A stretch of 64,000 bases of DNA, taken from Mycolicibacterium alvei (GTDB lineage: Bacteria; Actinomycetota; Actinomycetes; Mycobacteriales; Mycobacteriaceae). Location of the stretch: positions 5,642,001-5,706,000 of the forward strand of contig NZ_AP022565.1 in assembly GCF_010727325.1 (NCBI RefSeq), in the 5' to 3' direction. The notes under the pieces were generated by a model, which had not been told where the DNA came from, made no database searches, and was given only the letters and a program-made list of their open reading frames with translations. Positions 8,654-21,566 of this stretch are shown here, piece by piece (within the stretch, counting starts at the first letter, position 1; every line of letters begins with the position of its first letter). The translations under genes and the position numbers were made by a program.

Positions 8654-11025
8654 CCGGGGGAATCGACGATTTCGCCAGCTTCAGCACCACCGACGACGCG
8701 CTGGTGCTCGCGTCGGTGTCCTCGCCGGCCGAACTGGAACTGCTCAACGACTGGCTCAAGGCGCAGCGGCACGATCATCCCGACTCCACGGTCGAGGTGC
8801 TGCAGTTGCCGGCCACCGACGAACCGGCGCCGGGGGTGGTGGCCCGACTGGTCGAAGAACTGGAGGCCGACGAGGACCGCTTGGTTGTTCCGGTCCGCGT
8901 GTTCTGGGTGCCCGCCGGGCTGCCCACCCGGTTGAAGGTGGTCGGGTTGATCTCGGGCCGCGACACCTACCGCCCGCCGGAGATCCTGCAGCGACGCATT
9001 CTGCGCAAGGACCCGACGCGCGCGCGGGTCGTGGCCGGTGAACCGGCCAAGGTGTCGGAACTACGCCAGCAGTGGAGCGAGACCACGGTCGCCGAAAACT
9101 CCAGGGAGTTCGCCCGATTCGTTCTTCGCCGGGCGGTACTGGCGATCGAGCGGGTGGAGCTCCGCCTGCTCGGCCCCGAGTACAAATCGCCGCGGCTGGT
9201 CAAGCCCGAGATGTTGGACTCGGCACGATTCCGGCAAGGCCTGGAACAGATTCCCGGGGCGACGGTGGAGAAGGCCGGTGAGATGCTCGATGAGCTCTCC
9301 ACGGGATGGAGCCGCTTCTCGGTGGACCTGATCCCGACCATGGGCCGGGCCATCTTCAGCCGTGGGTTCGATCCGCGTATCGACTACGAACGCTCCGAGA
9401 TCGAGTCGATGCGTCATGCGCTGGAGCAACATCCGGCGGTGCTGCTGTTCTCGCACCGGTCCTATCTCGACGGGGTCATCGTCCCGGTGGCCATGCAGGA
9501 GAACCGGCTTCCTCCGGTGTACACGTTCGCCGGGATCAACTTGTCGTTCGGCCTGATGGGTCCGTTGTTCCGGCATTCGGGCGTCATCTTCCTGCGTCGC
9601 AAACTCGATGACCCGCTGTACAAGTACGTGCTGCGGCAATACGTCGGCTACATCGTGGAGAAGCGGTTCAACTTGAACTGGTCCATCGAGGGCACCCGCT
9701 CACGGACCGGAAAGATGTTGCCGCCCAAGCTCGGACTGCTTGCCTACGTCGCCAACGCCTACCTCGACGGCCGCAGCGATGACATCCTGTTGCAGCCCGT
9801 GTCGATCAGCTTCGACCAGCTGCACGAGACGGCCGAGTACGCCGCATACGCTCGCGGCGGCGAGAAGACACCCGAGGGCCTGAGCTGGCTGTACCACTTC
9901 ATCAAGGCACAGGGCGAACGCAACTACGGCAAGATCTATGTCCGCTTCCCCGAAGCGGTTTCGATGCGTGAGCACCTCGGTGAGCCCGGCGGCGAGATGG
10001 CCCACGACGAGGCCGCCAAACGCCTGGCGATGCAGAAGATGGCGTTCGAGGTGGCCTGGCGGATTCTGCGGGTCACGCCGGTCAACGCCACCAACCTGGT
10101 GTCGGCGCTGTTGCTGGGCGCGCGTGGCGTCGCGCTGACCCTCGATCAGCTGCACCACACGCTGCAGGACTCGCTGGACTACCTGGAACGCAAGAACACC
10201 CCGACCACCAACAGTGCGCTGCGGCTGCGGACCGCCGAGGGAGTGCGCTCAGCCGTCGACGCCCTCTCCGGCGGGCACCCGGTGACGCTGGTGGACAGTG
10301 GGCGCGAACCGGTGTGGCGAATCGCCCCCGAGGACGAGCTGGAAGCGGCGTTCTACCGCAACTCACTGATCCACGCCTTCCAGGAGACCTCCATCGTCGA
10401 ACTGGCCCTGGCCCATGCTGCCCGCGCCGCCGACGACCCGCTGCAGGTGTTCTGGGACCAGGCGATGCGGCTGCGTGATCTGCTCAAGTTCGATTTCTAT
10501 TTCGCCGATTCGGCGGCCTTCCGCGACAACGTCGCCGAAGAGCTGTCGTGGTACGACCGCACGCCAGAGGGACGAGCGGCCGGAGGCTGGGAAGCGCAGG
10601 TTTCCCGCGGAGGCGACGACATCTGTCAGATGCTGCGTCTCAAACGGCCGATGTTGGCGGGCGCGATGCTGCGGCCGTTCTTCGAGGCCTACGGGATCGT
10701 CGCCGACGTGCTGCGCGATGCACCGGCCGAGATCAGGGAGCGGGATCTGACCAAGCGGGCGCTCGGCGTCGGGCGTCAGTACGTCGCCCAGGGGCGGGTG
10801 GGCAGCAACGAGTCGGTCTCGGCGCTGCTGTTCGCCACCGCGCGGCAGGTGGCGGCTGATCAGAACCTGCTGTCCAATGGGCCGAATCTGCAAGAGCGTC
10901 GCGATGCCTTCCGGGACGAACTGCGCGGGATCATCGCGGATATGGACAAGGTCGACGAGATCGCGCGTGAGCAGTTCTCCCTCCGGGAGCAGCAGCGCCG
11001 CGCTGGGCGAGGCGCATCCGGCTAG
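8650..11025 (+). CDS. plsB2: Glycerol-3-phosphate 1-O-acyltransferase PlsB2
   Basis: This 791-residue protein is full length for the PlsB family, which acylates sn-glycerol-3-phosphate in the first step of phospholipid and triacylglycerol synthesis. The acyltransferase motifs are [10 protein letters not shown] (H269-x4-D274), [16 protein letters not shown] and an [11 protein letters not shown] block. The long C-terminal helical region is typical of PlsB. The GTG start overlaps the plsC stop. With the two upstream genes it gives consecutive steps from glycerol-3-phosphate to neutral lipid. Confidence 0.95.
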   Translation: MTGGIDDFASFSTTDDALVLASVSSPAELELLNDWLKAQRHDHPDSTVEVLQLPATDEPAPGVVARLVEELEADEDRLVVPVRVFWVPAGLPTRLKVVGLISGRDTYRPPEILQRRILRKDPTRARVVAGEPAKVSELRQQWSETTVAENSREFARFVLRRAVLAIERVELRLLGPEYKSPRLVKPEMLDSARFRQGLEQIPGATVEKAGEMLDELSTGWSRFSVDLIPTMGRAIFSRGFDPRIDYERSEIESMRHALEQHPAVLLFSHRSYLDGVIVPVAMQENRLPPVYTFAGINLSFGLMGPLFRHSGVIFLRRKLDDPLYKYVLRQYVGYIVEKRFNLNWSIEGTRSRTGKMLPPKLGLLAYVANAYLDGRSDDILLQPVSISFDQLHETAEYAAYARGGEKTPEGLSWLYHFIKAQGERNYGKIYVRFPEAVSMREHLGEPGGEMAHDEAAKRLAMQKMAFEVAWRILRVTPVNATNLVSALLLGARGVALTLDQLHHTLQDSLDYLERKNTPTTNSALRLRTAEGVRSAVDALSGGHPVTLVDSGREPVWRIAPEDELEAAFYRNSLIHAFQETSIVELALAHAARAADDPLQVFWDQAMRLRDLLKFDFYFADSAAFRDNVAEELSWYDRTPEGRAAGGWEAQVSRGGDDICQMLRLKRPMLAGAMLRPFFEAYGIVADVLRDAPAEIRERDLTKRALGVGRQYVAQGRVGSNESVSALLFATARQVAADQNLLSNGPNLQERRDAFRDELRGIIADMDKVDEIAREQFSLREQQRRAGRGASG

Positions 11026-11066
11026 GCGACGAGGGTGCGGTGTCTCCCACGCCATACCCTGGGACC

Positions 11067-13097
11067 ATGACTTCTGCCGGTCGGGTGGCCGCATCCAGCG
11101 TGCGCAACAGCGCGGCCTGGCCCGTGCTGGTCGGTGTGGCCGTGCTGGCCGGGGCAGTGGCCGCGGGCATCGGCGCGTTGTCACTGGCGGACGCGCTGAC
11201 CGCCACCGGCCTGCCCGACCCCGGCCCCGTTACCACCTACGGCCTGCCGTTCGTCCGGGCCGCCGGCGAGATCGCCGCCGTCGTCGCAGTAGGGGCCTTC
11301 CTGTTCGCGGCGTTCCTGGTGGCACCGCAGACCAACGGGGTGCTGGATGTGGCCGGTTACCGGGCCCTTCGGCTCGGCACGACGGCCTCAGGTGTCTGGA
11401 CGGTGTGCGCCGCTCTGCTGGTTCCGTTGACGATCTCCGACGTGTCCGGACAGCCGGTGCTCGATCACCTCGACCCGGTCGACGTGTGGTCGGCAGCGAG
11501 CCTCGTCGACGTCTCCGTCGCCTGGCGCTGGACGGCGATCTTGGCCGCCGGCGTCACCATCGCCAGCCTGCCGGTGCTGCGGTGGGGGTGGACACCGGTG
11601 CTGCTGGCCGGATCCCTGCTCACCCTGATGCCGCTGGTCCTGACCGGGCACTCGTCGTCGGGTGGCGCCCACGACCTGGCCACCAACAGCCTGTTCATCC
11701 ACCTGGTGGCGGGCGCACTGTGGGCCGGAGGACTGCTGGCGCTCCTGGCCCACGCCATCCGTGTCGGACGCGGGGCCGACGGCTCCGACACCGCGCTGGC
11801 CGCGCGACGCTTCTCGGCACTGGCGCTGTGGTGCTTCATCGCCATGGCCATCAGCGGGGTACTCAACGCATTGGTCCGGATCAAGCTGCCCGATCTGGTC
11901 CGCACCGACTACGGCTGGCTGCTGATCGGCAAGGCCGTCGCGCTGAGCCTGCTCGGCGTGCTGGGTTGGCGACAGCGCCGGGTCAGCCTGACCGCCCTGG
12001 CCACCGACCCCGGCGCGCGCACACCACTGATCCGGTTGGCGCTGACCGAGGCTGCGCTGTTCGGCGTGACGTTCGGCATCGCCGTCGGGCTGGGCCGTAC
12101 CCCACCGCCGCCGGAGCCGAGGATTCCCAGCGCGACCGAGGTCGCGATCGGATACGACTTCGCCGGGCCGCCGACGCTGGCTCGGGTGTTGTTCGACTGG
12201 CGGTTCGACCTGCTGTTCGGGACGGCGGCGATCATCGCTGCCGTGGTGTATCTGGCCGCGGTGTACCGATTGCGCCGGCGCGGTGACGCCTGGCCGGTGG
12301 GCCGCACGTTCGCCTGGCTGTTGGGCTGCGCGGCGCTGCTGTTCACCACGTCCTCGGGGCTCGGCCGCTATATGCCGGCGATGTTCAGCATGCACATGAT
12401 CGCCCACATGTTGCTGTCCATGCTGGTACCCGTCCTCCTGGTGCTGGGCGCCCCGGTCACCCTGGCGTTGCGGGCACTCCCCGCCGTGGGCCGCGGATCT
12501 CCACCCGGCCCCCGGGAATGGCTCCTCGCAGCTCTGCATTCTCGGGTGTCGCAGTTTCTGACCCAGCCCATCATCGCGACCGTGCTGTTCGTGGTCGGGT
12601 TCTACGGCCTGTACTTCGGCGGCATCTTCGACGCCGCGGTCAGCAACCACGCCGCGCACATCCTGATGAACGTGCACTTCCTGCTGTCGGGCTACCTCTT
12701 CTACTGGGTGGTGATCGGTGTGGACCCGACCCCGAGGCCCGTTCCGCAACTGGTCAAGATCGGGATGGTCTTCGCGTCACTTCCGCTGCACGCGTTCTTC
12801 GGCGTGGTGATGATGGGCATGCAGACCGTGCTCGGCGAAAGCTTCTACCGGTCACTGCAACTGCCGTGGCATACCGACCTGCTCGGAGACCAGCATCTCG
12901 GTGGCGGCATCGCCTGGGCGGCCGGGGAAGTCCCGCTGGTCATCGTGATGATGGCGTTGCTGATCCAGTGGCGGCGCAGCGATCAACGCACCGCCAAGCG
13001 GCTCGACCGGGCTGCCGACCGCGATGACGACGCCGATCTGGCGTCCTACAACGCCATGCTCGCCGAGATGGCGCGGCGCGACAACCCGCCGCGCTGA
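11067..13097 (+). CDS. CopD/CtaG fusion integral membrane protein (copper handling / cytochrome oxidase assembly)
   Basis: This 676-residue, highly hydrophobic protein has about 14-16 membrane segments. The N-terminal half matches CopD copper-resistance proteins (HLVAGALWAGGLLALL with conserved His/Trp). The C-terminal half matches the caa3-type CtaG domain (FSMHMIAHMLLSMLVPVLL, HLGGGIAWAAGE). An M. tuberculosis relative is Rv0102, which lies elsewhere, so this position after plsB2 is a lineage difference. The ATG was preferred over an in-frame GTG 27 bp upstream. Copper transfer to membrane oxidases is the usual inference for this pair of domains. Confidence 0.85.
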   Translation: MTSAGRVAASSVRNSAAWPVLVGVAVLAGAVAAGIGALSLADALTATGLPDPGPVTTYGLPFVRAAGEIAAVVAVGAFLFAAFLVAPQTNGVLDVAGYRALRLGTTASGVWTVCAALLVPLTISDVSGQPVLDHLDPVDVWSAASLVDVSVAWRWTAILAAGVTIASLPVLRWGWTPVLLAGSLLTLMPLVLTGHSSSGGAHDLATNSLFIHLVAGALWAGGLLALLAHAIRVGRGADGSDTALAARRFSALALWCFIAMAISGVLNALVRIKLPDLVRTDYGWLLIGKAVALSLLGVLGWRQRRVSLTALATDPGARTPLIRLALTEAALFGVTFGIAVGLGRTPPPPEPRIPSATEVAIGYDFAGPPTLARVLFDWRFDLLFGTAAIIAAVVYLAAVYRLRRRGDAWPVGRTFAWLLGCAALLFTTSSGLGRYMPAMFSMHMIAHMLLSMLVPVLLVLGAPVTLALRALPAVGRGSPPGPREWLLAALHSRVSQFLTQPIIATVLFVVGFYGLYFGGIFDAAVSNHAAHILMNVHFLLSGYLFYWVVIGVDPTPRPVPQLVKIGMVFASLPLHAFFGVVMMGMQTVLGESFYRSLQLPWHTDLLGDQHLGGGIAWAAGEVPLVIVMMALLIQWRRSDQRTAKRLDRAADRDDDADLASYNAMLAEMARRDNPPR

Positions 13098-13266
13098 CCA
13101 TCGGTGGTAGTCCGGGCTATCCCCAGCCTGCGTTTCATCCACAGCCGACGGGTGCGTCGGGTCCGCTGCGGGTCTTCTGTCGGGGTGCCGACGGTCAATG
13201 GCTGCGTAGGGCGATCGACGCTTCGGCACCGGCCGCCGGAATCGATGAAGCGAAAGGAACCAGAAA

Positions 13267-13728
13267 ATGTTCGAAACCCCGTTCACGATTGTGGGCAACA
13301 TCATCACCGACCCGGTTCGGCGGAGGTTCGGCGATGACGAGCTGTTCAAATTCCGGATGGCCAGCAACTCGCGCCGGCGCACCGCCGACGGCAACTGGGA
13401 GCACGGCAATTCGCTCTATGTGACCGTCAACTGCTGGGGAAATCTGGTCACCGGTGCGAGTGCCTCGCTCACCAAGGGCGACGCCGTGGTGGTGGTCGGG
13501 CACATCTACACGAGTGAGTACGACGACAAGGACGGTGTGCGCCGGTCCTCGGTCGAGGTCCGGGCCAGCGCGGTCGGGCCCGACCTGTCCCGCTGCACCG
13601 CCAAGATCGCGCCGTTGCCGAGGCCCGCGGCCGGCCCGGCGCCCGAGTCCGGGACCAGCGAGAGGACCGACGACCCGGATGACCTGGAATCCGGGCCGGA
13701 CGAGGGTGAGCTACCACTGTCGGCCTAG
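13267..13728 (+). CDS. Single-stranded DNA-binding protein (SSB-like, Rv2478c family)
   Basis: This 153-residue protein has one OB fold (FTIVGNIITDP, FKFRMASNSRR, YVTVNCWGNL, VVVVGHIYTSEY) and an acidic C-terminal tail. The tail ends GELPLSA rather than the classic DDDIPF tip, marking it as the SsbB-type paralogue rather than the main replication SSB. GAAAGG precedes the ATG. It is the expected neighbour of ettA in mycobacteria. A role in recombination or stress DNA metabolism is plausible from the family. Confidence 0.88.
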   Translation: MFETPFTIVGNIITDPVRRRFGDDELFKFRMASNSRRRTADGNWEHGNSLYVTVNCWGNLVTGASASLTKGDAVVVVGHIYTSEYDDKDGVRRSSVEVRASAVGPDLSRCTAKIAPLPRPAAGPAPESGTSERTDDPDDLESGPDEGELPLSA

Positions 13729-13814
13729 CCGATTTCGGCCACGCCCTAGGATGGTCCCCGAGCATTTCCGTCGATCTGAATCGACTCGCAATCTGCAGAA
13801 GGGCACATCACGGC

Positions 13815-15488
<1,674 letters not shown>

Positions 15489-15587
15489 CCCGTGACAGGT
15501 TAAAGGGCGCTGCGGACTCGGTGACGCTACTAATGTCGCACCTACGCACCGATGCCGGTGTGTGGGCGTGAGTCAGGAGTGATCCGT

Positions 15588-18500
15588 ATGACGGCCGAGC
15601 CGGGAGCCCTCCCAGGGCAGGGAAGCAGCGAGCAGAACCACCGGCAGTCGTCGGCGGACGAGATCCACCGACTTGCGCTGGCATTCCTGTCCACTTATCG
15701 GGCTCCCGCGGCCGACGCACCCGGAATCACCGCCACCGGTCCGCAGACCGGCGGCGTCGCCGAGCGTCTGGTCTCCGATGCTGCAGTGGCTGCTCACTAT
15801 CAACTGGGCAGCCGCCGGGCCCCCGGGGAGACCAAGGTCGAGGTATATCCGGGCGACGCCGACTCGGGGCCGGCCCTGCAGATCGTGACCGAGCAGGCGG
15901 CGATGCTGGTGGACTCGGTGACCGTGCTGCTGCACCGGCACGGCATCGCCTACCCGGCCATCATGAACCCCGTCTTCCGGGTCCGCCGCGACGCCGATGG
16001 CGCACTGCTGGACTTCCAACCCGCGGCCGAGGCCACCGGAGGCGACGGCGTCGACGAGTGCTGGATCCTCGTCCCGGTGATCGGGGCGGCCGACAGTTCG
16101 GCGCTCACCGAGATGGTCGGGTTGCTGCCCGGCGTCCTCGCCGAGGCCCGCCAGATCGGGCTGGACCACGCGGCGATGGGCGCCGCGCTGCATGCCCTGG
16201 CCAACGATGTGGCCACCGATGTCGACGGCCGGTTCCCCAACGCCGACCGCAGGGATGTCGCCGCACTGCTGCGCTGGCTGTCCGACGGCCACTTCGTGCT
16301 GCTGGGGTACCAGCAGTGCGCGATCAGCGACGGGCAGGCCTCGGTTGATTCAGCCAGCCGGCTCGGTGTGCTCAAGCTGCGTGAGGATGTGCTTCCGCCG
16401 CTGACCGCCGCCGATGATCTGATGGTGCTGGCGCAGGCCACAATGCCGAGCTACGTGCGCTATGGCGCCAATCCGTACATCGTCGTCGTCCGCGAGACCG
16501 GCGCCCGAGTCGTCGAGCACCGTTTTGTCGGCCTGTTCACCGTGGCTGCGATGAACGCCAATGTGCTGGATATCCCGTTGATCTCGCGACGCATCGAAGA
16601 GGCGCTGGCCATGGCTCGGCGCGACCCCAGTCACCCCGGTCAGCTGCTGCGTGACATCGTCCAAACCATCCCCCGTCCCGAACTGTTCGCGTTGAGCTCC
16701 AAGCAGCTGCTGGACATGGCGCTGGCAGTGGTGGACCTCGGGTCGCGGCGCCGCACCCTGCTGTTCCTGCGCGCGGATCAGCTGGCGCACTTCGTGTCCT
16801 GCCTGGTGTACCTGCCCCGCGATCGTTACACCACCGCAGTGCGGCTGGAAATGCAGCACATCCTGGTGCGCGAGCTCGGCGGTGAGAGCATCGACTACTC
16901 AGCTCGGGTCAGCGAATCTCCTTGGGCAGTAGTCCATTTCATGGTGCGCCTACCCGACGGCGCGATCTCGCACACCGTGGACACCTCCAGCGAGAACGAG
17001 AGCCGGATCCAGAACCTGCTGACCGAGGCAACCCGCAACTGGGGTGACCGGATGACCAGCGCCGCGGCGCACACGCCGCTCACCTCGGCGACCGTCGAGC
17101 ACTACGCCTCGGCCTTTCCCGAAGACTACAAACAAGCCGTCGCCCCGGCGGATGCCATCGCCGATATCGCGATCATCGAAGCCCTGGAAGACAATTCGGT
17201 GAAATTGGTGTTCACCGAGGGGGAGGACGACGGGCTTGCCCAGCTCACCTGGTACCTCGGAGGGCAGTCGGCCTCGCTGAGCGAGTTGCTGCCGATGCTG
17301 CAGTCCATGGGCGTGGTGGTGCTCGAAGAGCGCCCGTACACCGTGCGCCGCGGCGACGACCTGCCGGTCTGGATCTACCAGTTCAAGGTGGCCCGGCAGC
17401 GTGGCATTCCCGAAGAGCCCGACGCGGCTTCGCGTGAGGCCACCGCCCAGCGATTCGCCGATGCGGTGACCGCGATCTGGCACGGCTGGGTCGAGGTGGA
17501 CCGGTTCAACGAACTGGTGCTGCGCGCAGACCTGACCTGGCAGCAGGTGGTGATTCTGCGTGCCTACGCGAAGTACCTGCGCCAGGCCGGTTTTCCGTAC
17601 AGTCAGTCGCACATCGAGTCGGTGGTCAACGAGAATCCACACACCACGCGGTCGCTGGTGCAGCTGTTCGAGGCGCTGTTCGACCCGTCCGAGGATACCG
17701 GGGGGACCCGCGACGCCCAGGGGGCGGCTGCTGCGGTGGCCGAAGACATCGACGCATTGGTGAGCCTGGACACGGACCGGGTGCTGAGAGCCTTTGCCAC
17801 CTTGATCCAGGCCACCCTGCGCACCAACTTCTTTGTGCAGCGGCCAGATTCGGCGCGCCAACGCGGTGTGGTGGCGATGAAGCTGAACCCGGGCCTGATC
17901 AACGAACTGCCCCTGCCGCGACCCAAGTTCGAGATCTTCGTGTACTCGCCCCGCGTGGAGGGCGTGCACCTGCGGTTCGGTTTCGTGGCGCGCGGCGGGT
18001 TGCGCTGGTCGGACCGTCGCGAAGATTTCCGCACCGAGATCCTCGGGCTGGTCAAGGCTCAGGCCGTGAAGAACGCGGTCATCGTGCCGGTCGGCGCCAA
18101 GGGCGGGTTCGTGGTCAAGCGGCCACCCGAACTCACCGGCGACGCCGCGGTCGACCGGGAAGCGACGCGCGCCGAAGGCGTTGCGTGCTACCAACTGTTC
18201 ATCTCCGGACTGCTCGATGTGACCGACAACGTCGACAAGGGAACCGGTGCCGTTGTCACGCCACCGGAGGTGGTGCGCCGCGACGGAGAAGATGCCTATC
18301 TGGTGGTCGCGGCCGACAAGGGCACCGCCACGTTCTCCGACATCGCCAACGAGGTCGCCAAGTCCTACGGGTTCTGGCTCGGCGACGCCTTCGCCTCGGG
18401 CGGGTCCATCGGGTATGACCACAAGGCCATGGGCATCACTGCCAGAGGCGCCTGGGAATCGGTGAAGCGGCACTTCCGGGAGATGGGGGTGGACACCCAG

Positions 18501-20432
18501 AGCCAGGACTTCACCGTCGTCGGCGTCGGCGACATGAGCGGCGACGTGTTCGGCAACGGCATGCTGCTGTCGAAACACATCCGGTTGATCGCCGCCTTCG
18601 ACCACCGGCACATCTTCGTCGACCCCAACCCCGATGCCGCCCGCTCATGGGTGGAGCGCCAACGACTGTTCGAGCTGCCGCGGTCCAGTTGGGAGGACTA
18701 CGACGCCACCCTGATCAGTGAGGGCGGCGGCGTCTTCAGCCGTCAGCAGAAGTCCATCCCGGTCAGCCCCCAGGCCCGCGCCGCACTCGGTCTCGATGAC
18801 GACATCGAGGAATTCACGCCGCCCGCCCTGATGAAGGCCATTCTCAAGGCTCCGGTGGACCTGCTGTGGAACGGCGGCATCGGCACCTACGTCAAAGCTG
18901 AGACCGAGGGCGACGTCGGCGATCGCGCCAACGACCAGATCCGGGTGAACGGTAACGAGGTGCGGGCCAAGGTGATCGGCGAGGGCGGCAACCTCGGCGT
19001 GACGTCGCTGGGGCGCATCGAATTCGATCTGGCCGGCGGGCGGATCAACACCGACGCGCTGGACAACTCCGCCGGTGTCGACTGTTCGGACCATGAGGTC
19101 AACATCAAGATCCTGATCGACTCGCTGGTCACTGCGGGTCAGATCGAGCCCGGTCAGCGCACCGAACTGCTGCTGTCGATGACCGACGAGGTCGGGGCCC
19201 TGGTATTGACCGACAACAAGCACCAGAACGATCTCATGGGCACCAGCCGGGCCAACGCCGCGAGCATGCTCTCGGTGCATGCCCGGATGATCAAGGAGTT
19301 CGTGGCCAACCGAGGGCTCAACCGCGAGCTGGAGGCACTGCCCTCGGAGAAGGAGATCCGGCGCCGGACCGATGCCGGAATCGGTTTGACCTCACCGGAA
19401 TTGGCCACCCTGATGGCTCACGTCAAACTCAATCTCAAAGATGACGTGCTGGCCAGTGACCTGCCGGATCAGGAGGTGTTCGCGTCCCGGTTGCCGCAGT
19501 ACTTCCCGGAGAAGCTGCGTGAACAGTTCACCGGTGAGATCCGGTCGCATCAGCTGCGCCGGGAGATCACCACCACCATGCTGGTCAACGATCTCGTCGA
19601 CACCAGCGGCATCAGCTATGCCTACCGGATCACCGAGGACGTCGGGGTCGGCCCGGTCGACGCGGTGCGCAGCTACGTCGCCACCGACGCCATCTTCGGA
19701 ATCGGTGAGGAGTGGCGTCGGATTCAGGCCGCCGGCGCCGCCGGGGTGCCGGTCTTCGTCACCGACCGGATGACACTGGATCTGCGCCGGTTGGTCGACC
19801 GGGCCGGGCGCTGGCTGCTCAACTACCGTCCGCAGCCGTTGGCCGTCGGTGCCGAGATCAATCGGTTCGCCGCCCAGGTGTCCGCCCTGCGTCCGCAGAT
19901 GTCGCAATGGCTGCGCGGTGACGACAAGGCGATCGTCGCGAAGGAAGCCGGCGAGTTCGCCGCGCAGGGCGTTCCCGACGATCTGGCCTACGCGGTGGCG
20001 ACCGGGCTGTACCGGTACAGCCTGCTCGATGTGATCGACATCTCCGACATCGTCGACCGCGACGCCGCCGAGGTGGCCGACACGTACTTCGCCCTGATGG
20101 ACCGCCTGGGTTCCGACGGGCTGCTCACCGCTGTCTCCCGGCTCAGCCGAGACGATCGGTGGCATTCCCTGGCGCGGTTGGCGATTCGCGACGACATCTA
20201 CGGTTCACTGCGGGCGTTGTGCTTCGACGTGCTCGCGGTCGGTGAGCCCGACGAGACCGGTGAGGAGAAGATCGCCGAGTGGGAGCTGACCAACAGCTCC
20301 CGGGTGACCCGCGCCCGCCGCACGCTGAGCGAGATATACGAAGATGGTGAGCAGGACCTGGCGACGCTGTCTGTGGCGGCGCGGCAGATCCGCAGCATGA
20401 CACGAACGAGTGGAACGGGAACGACTGCGTGA
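15588..20432 (+). CDS. gdh: Large NAD-specific glutamate dehydrogenase (L_180 class)
   Basis: This 1614-residue enzyme matches the very large NAD-dependent GDH of actinobacteria (about 1620 aa in M. tuberculosis). It converts glutamate to 2-oxoglutarate and ammonia. The N-terminal half holds ACT-like regulatory regions ([12 protein letters not shown] and neighbouring segments). The catalytic core shows [15 protein letters not shown] and [11 protein letters not shown]. The Rossmann part is [17 protein letters not shown], followed by [10 protein letters not shown]. The ATG giving [10 protein letters not shown] was chosen because AGGAG lies about 9 bp upstream. An in-frame GTG/ATG-type extension 36 bp upstream lacks a ribosome site. 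The stop overlaps the next start as GTGA. Confidence 0.96.
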   Translation: MTAEPGALPGQGSSEQNHRQSSADEIHRLALAFLSTYRAPAADAPGITATGPQTGGVAERLVSDAAVAAHYQLGSRRAPGETKVEVYPGDADSGPALQIVTEQAAMLVDSVTVLLHRHGIAYPAIMNPVFRVRRDADGALLDFQPAAEATGGDGVDECWILVPVIGAADSSALTEMVGLLPGVLAEARQIGLDHAAMGAALHALANDVATDVDGRFPNADRRDVAALLRWLSDGHFVLLGYQQCAISDGQASVDSASRLGVLKLREDVLPPLTAADDLMVLAQATMPSYVRYGANPYIVVVRETGARVVEHRFVGLFTVAAMNANVLDIPLISRRIEEALAMARRDPSHPGQLLRDIVQTIPRPELFALSSKQLLDMALAVVDLGSRRRTLLFLRADQLAHFVSCLVYLPRDRYTTAVRLEMQHILVRELGGESIDYSARVSESPWAVVHFMVRLPDGAISHTVDTSSENESRIQNLLTEATRNWGDRMTSAAAHTPLTSATVEHYASAFPEDYKQAVAPADAIADIAIIEALEDNSVKLVFTEGEDDGLAQLTWYLGGQSASLSELLPMLQSMGVVVLEERPYTVRRGDDLPVWIYQFKVARQRGIPEEPDAASREATAQRFADAVTAIWHGWVEVDRFNELVLRADLTWQQVVILRAYAKYLRQAGFPYSQSHIESVVNENPHTTRSLVQLFEALFDPSEDTGGTRDAQGAAAAVAEDIDALVSLDTDRVLRAFATLIQATLRTNFFVQRPDSARQRGVVAMKLNPGLINELPLPRPKFEIFVYSPRVEGVHLRFGFVARGGLRWSDRREDFRTEILGLVKAQAVKNAVIVPVGAKGGFVVKRPPELTGDAAVDREATRAEGVACYQLFISGLLDVTDNVDKGTGAVVTPPEVVRRDGEDAYLVVAADKGTATFSDIANEVAKSYGFWLGDAFASGGSIGYDHKAMGITARGAWESVKRHFREMGVDTQSQDFTVVGVGDMSGDVFGNGMLLSKHIRLIAAFDHRHIFVDPNPDAARSWVERQRLFELPRSSWEDYDATLISEGGGVFSRQQKSIPVSPQARAALGLDDDIEEFTPPALMKAILKAPVDLLWNGGIGTYVKAETEGDVGDRANDQIRVNGNEVRAKVIGEGGNLGVTSLGRIEFDLAGGRINTDALDNSAGVDCSDHEVNIKILIDSLVTAGQIEPGQRTELLLSMTDEVGALVLTDNKHQNDLMGTSRANAASMLSVHARMIKEFVANRGLNRELEALPSEKEIRRRTDAGIGLTSPELATLMAHVKLNLKDDVLASDLPDQEVFASRLPQYFPEKLREQFTGEIRSHQLRREITTTMLVNDLVDTSGISYAYRITEDVGVGPVDAVRSYVATDAIFGIGEEWRRIQAAGAAGVPVFVTDRMTLDLRRLVDRAGRWLLNYRPQPLAVGAEINRFAAQVSALRPQMSQWLRGDDKAIVAKEAGEFAAQGVPDDLAYAVATGLYRYSLLDVIDISDIVDRDAAEVADTYFALMDRLGSDGLLTAVSRLSRDDRWHSLARLAIRDDIYGSLRALCFDVLAVGEPDETGEEKIAEWELTNSSRVTRARRTLSEIYEDGEQDLATLSVAARQIRSMTRTSGTGTTA

Positions 20433-20836
20433 GCTTTACAACTCCGGTGCACGTGCGCTGGTCCGACATCGACATGTACCAGCACATCAATCACGCCACG
20501 ATGGTGACGATTCTCGAAGAGGCCCGGATACCGTTTCTGCGTGAGCCGTTCGGCGCCACCATCGAAACCATCGGACTGCTGATCGCCGAGGTCAACATCG
20601 CCTACAAGGGGCAGCTGCGGCTCGTGGACTCACCGCTGCAGGTGACCATGTGGTCCAAGCGGGTGCGCGCCGTCGACTTCACCATCGGCTACGAGGTGCG
20701 CTCGCTGCACGCTGCTCCGGACTCCAAGCCAGCGGTGATCGGGGAGACCCAACTGGCCGCGGTGCACATCGGTGAGCAGCGTCTGGAACGTCTGACCGCC
20801 CAGCAGCGCAGCTATCTGGAGAGCCACCCGCGATGA
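20429..20836 (+). CDS. Acyl-CoA thioesterase, hotdog fold (Rv2475c-like)
   Basis: This 135-residue 4HBT-type hotdog protein has the opening [17 protein letters not shown], containing the catalytic Asp and the H-x-N-H region of the 4-hydroxybenzoyl-CoA thioesterase family. It should hydrolyse a small acyl-CoA. It is translationally coupled to gdh and to the next gene (ATGA). This arrangement is kept in M. tuberculosis. The substrate is unknown. Confidence 0.9.
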   Translation: MSFTTPVHVRWSDIDMYQHINHATMVTILEEARIPFLREPFGATIETIGLLIAEVNIAYKGQLRLVDSPLQVTMWSKRVRAVDFTIGYEVRSLHAAPDSKPAVIGETQLAAVHIGEQRLERLTAQQRSYLESHPR

Positions 20837-21489
20837 CCGCCGCCGAGCGCGGTCTGTGGATCGACGATCCGCGGGACCGGAAGGATCTCGCGACGTTCCT
20901 CGACCGTGCGCTGCGGTTGGACGATGCCGCGGTGGTGCGGCTCCGCGAACGCGGTACCGGCACGACGGTGGCCTGGGTGGCGACCGGGTTGGAGGTGTTG
21001 GCCAGCCGGGTGGTGACAGCCCGGGTACGCCCATCGGATCTGTCCGCCGGAGCCGACGCCCTGGTGGCCGGGTTGTCCACTGCGGGAGACGGATACGTCG
21101 ACCCCGGCTTCCCGATGGACTCGGCCTGGCGCGGTGGTCTGCCCCCCGAGAACGGATTCGTCCACCTCGACGACATCCCCGCGCGGGTGCTGCTCGACCT
21201 GGCTCAGCAGGGCAGTGCCCTGGCCCGCGAGCACGGTAGTGCCCACGGGCCACCGACCGCGCTGCTGGATCAAGAGGTCATCACCGTCAGCGCGGGTGAC
21301 GTGTCTGTCGCAGTGCCCATGCGATGTGTTTTCGCCTTGACCGCCATGGGTTTTCTGCCGCAGACCGGCAACGAGGTGAGTGACGAGGAGATCGTCCGGG
21401 TCCGCGTGCACCCGGCGTGGCTGCGCATCGACGCCCGGTTCGGGTCGGTGTACCGCCGCCGCCAAGGTGCCGCCCTGATCCTGGGCTGA
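20833..21489 (+). CDS. Conserved hypothetical protein (Rv2474c-like)
   Basis: This 218-residue soluble protein has no motif I can assign to a known activity. It has an Arg/Asp-rich N-terminus (LWIDDPRDRKDLATFLDRAL) and conserved stretches such as FPMDSAWRGGLPPENGFVHL and PMRCVFALTAMGFL. Its start overlaps the thioesterase stop by 4 bp, so the gdh-thioesterase-hypothetical trio is probably one transcript. It is conserved in mycobacteria at the same place. No function is proposed. Confidence 0.85.
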   Translation: MTAAERGLWIDDPRDRKDLATFLDRALRLDDAAVVRLRERGTGTTVAWVATGLEVLASRVVTARVRPSDLSAGADALVAGLSTAGDGYVDPGFPMDSAWRGGLPPENGFVHLDDIPARVLLDLAQQGSALAREHGSAHGPPTALLDQEVITVSAGDVSVAVPMRCVFALTAMGFLPQTGNEVSDEEIVRVRVHPAWLRIDARFGSVYRRRQGAALILG

Positions 21490-21505
21490 TTTTCTTCGAG
21501 CCCCG

Positions 21506-21566
21506 GTTGACTCTGCGGCCTGGGCGTACAGGTGCGAGTGCGGTACGTCCTCAGTGCAGAGTCAAC
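21506..21566. terminator. Long two-tier inverted repeat between convergent genes
   Basis: GTTGACTCTGC (21506-21516) pairs perfectly with GCAGAGTCAAC (21556-21566). Inside it GGGCGTAC and GTACGTCC form a second stem around a 13-nt loop. The element sits between the Rv2474c-like gene and aglA and overlaps the aglA stop codon. There is no U-run. It is a likely bidirectional terminator. Confidence 0.6.

Noticed and set aside
13110..13145. DnaA-box-like words (CTATCCCCAG, CATCCACAG) before the ssb-like gene
   Set aside because: There are only two imperfect copies, without an AT-rich unwinding region or dnaA/dnaN neighbours, so it is not an origin.
16950..18611. Minus-strand open frame inside gdh
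   Set aside because: It is antisense to conserved glutamate dehydrogenase sequence, with the His/Arg/Gly-rich composition of a shadow frame.
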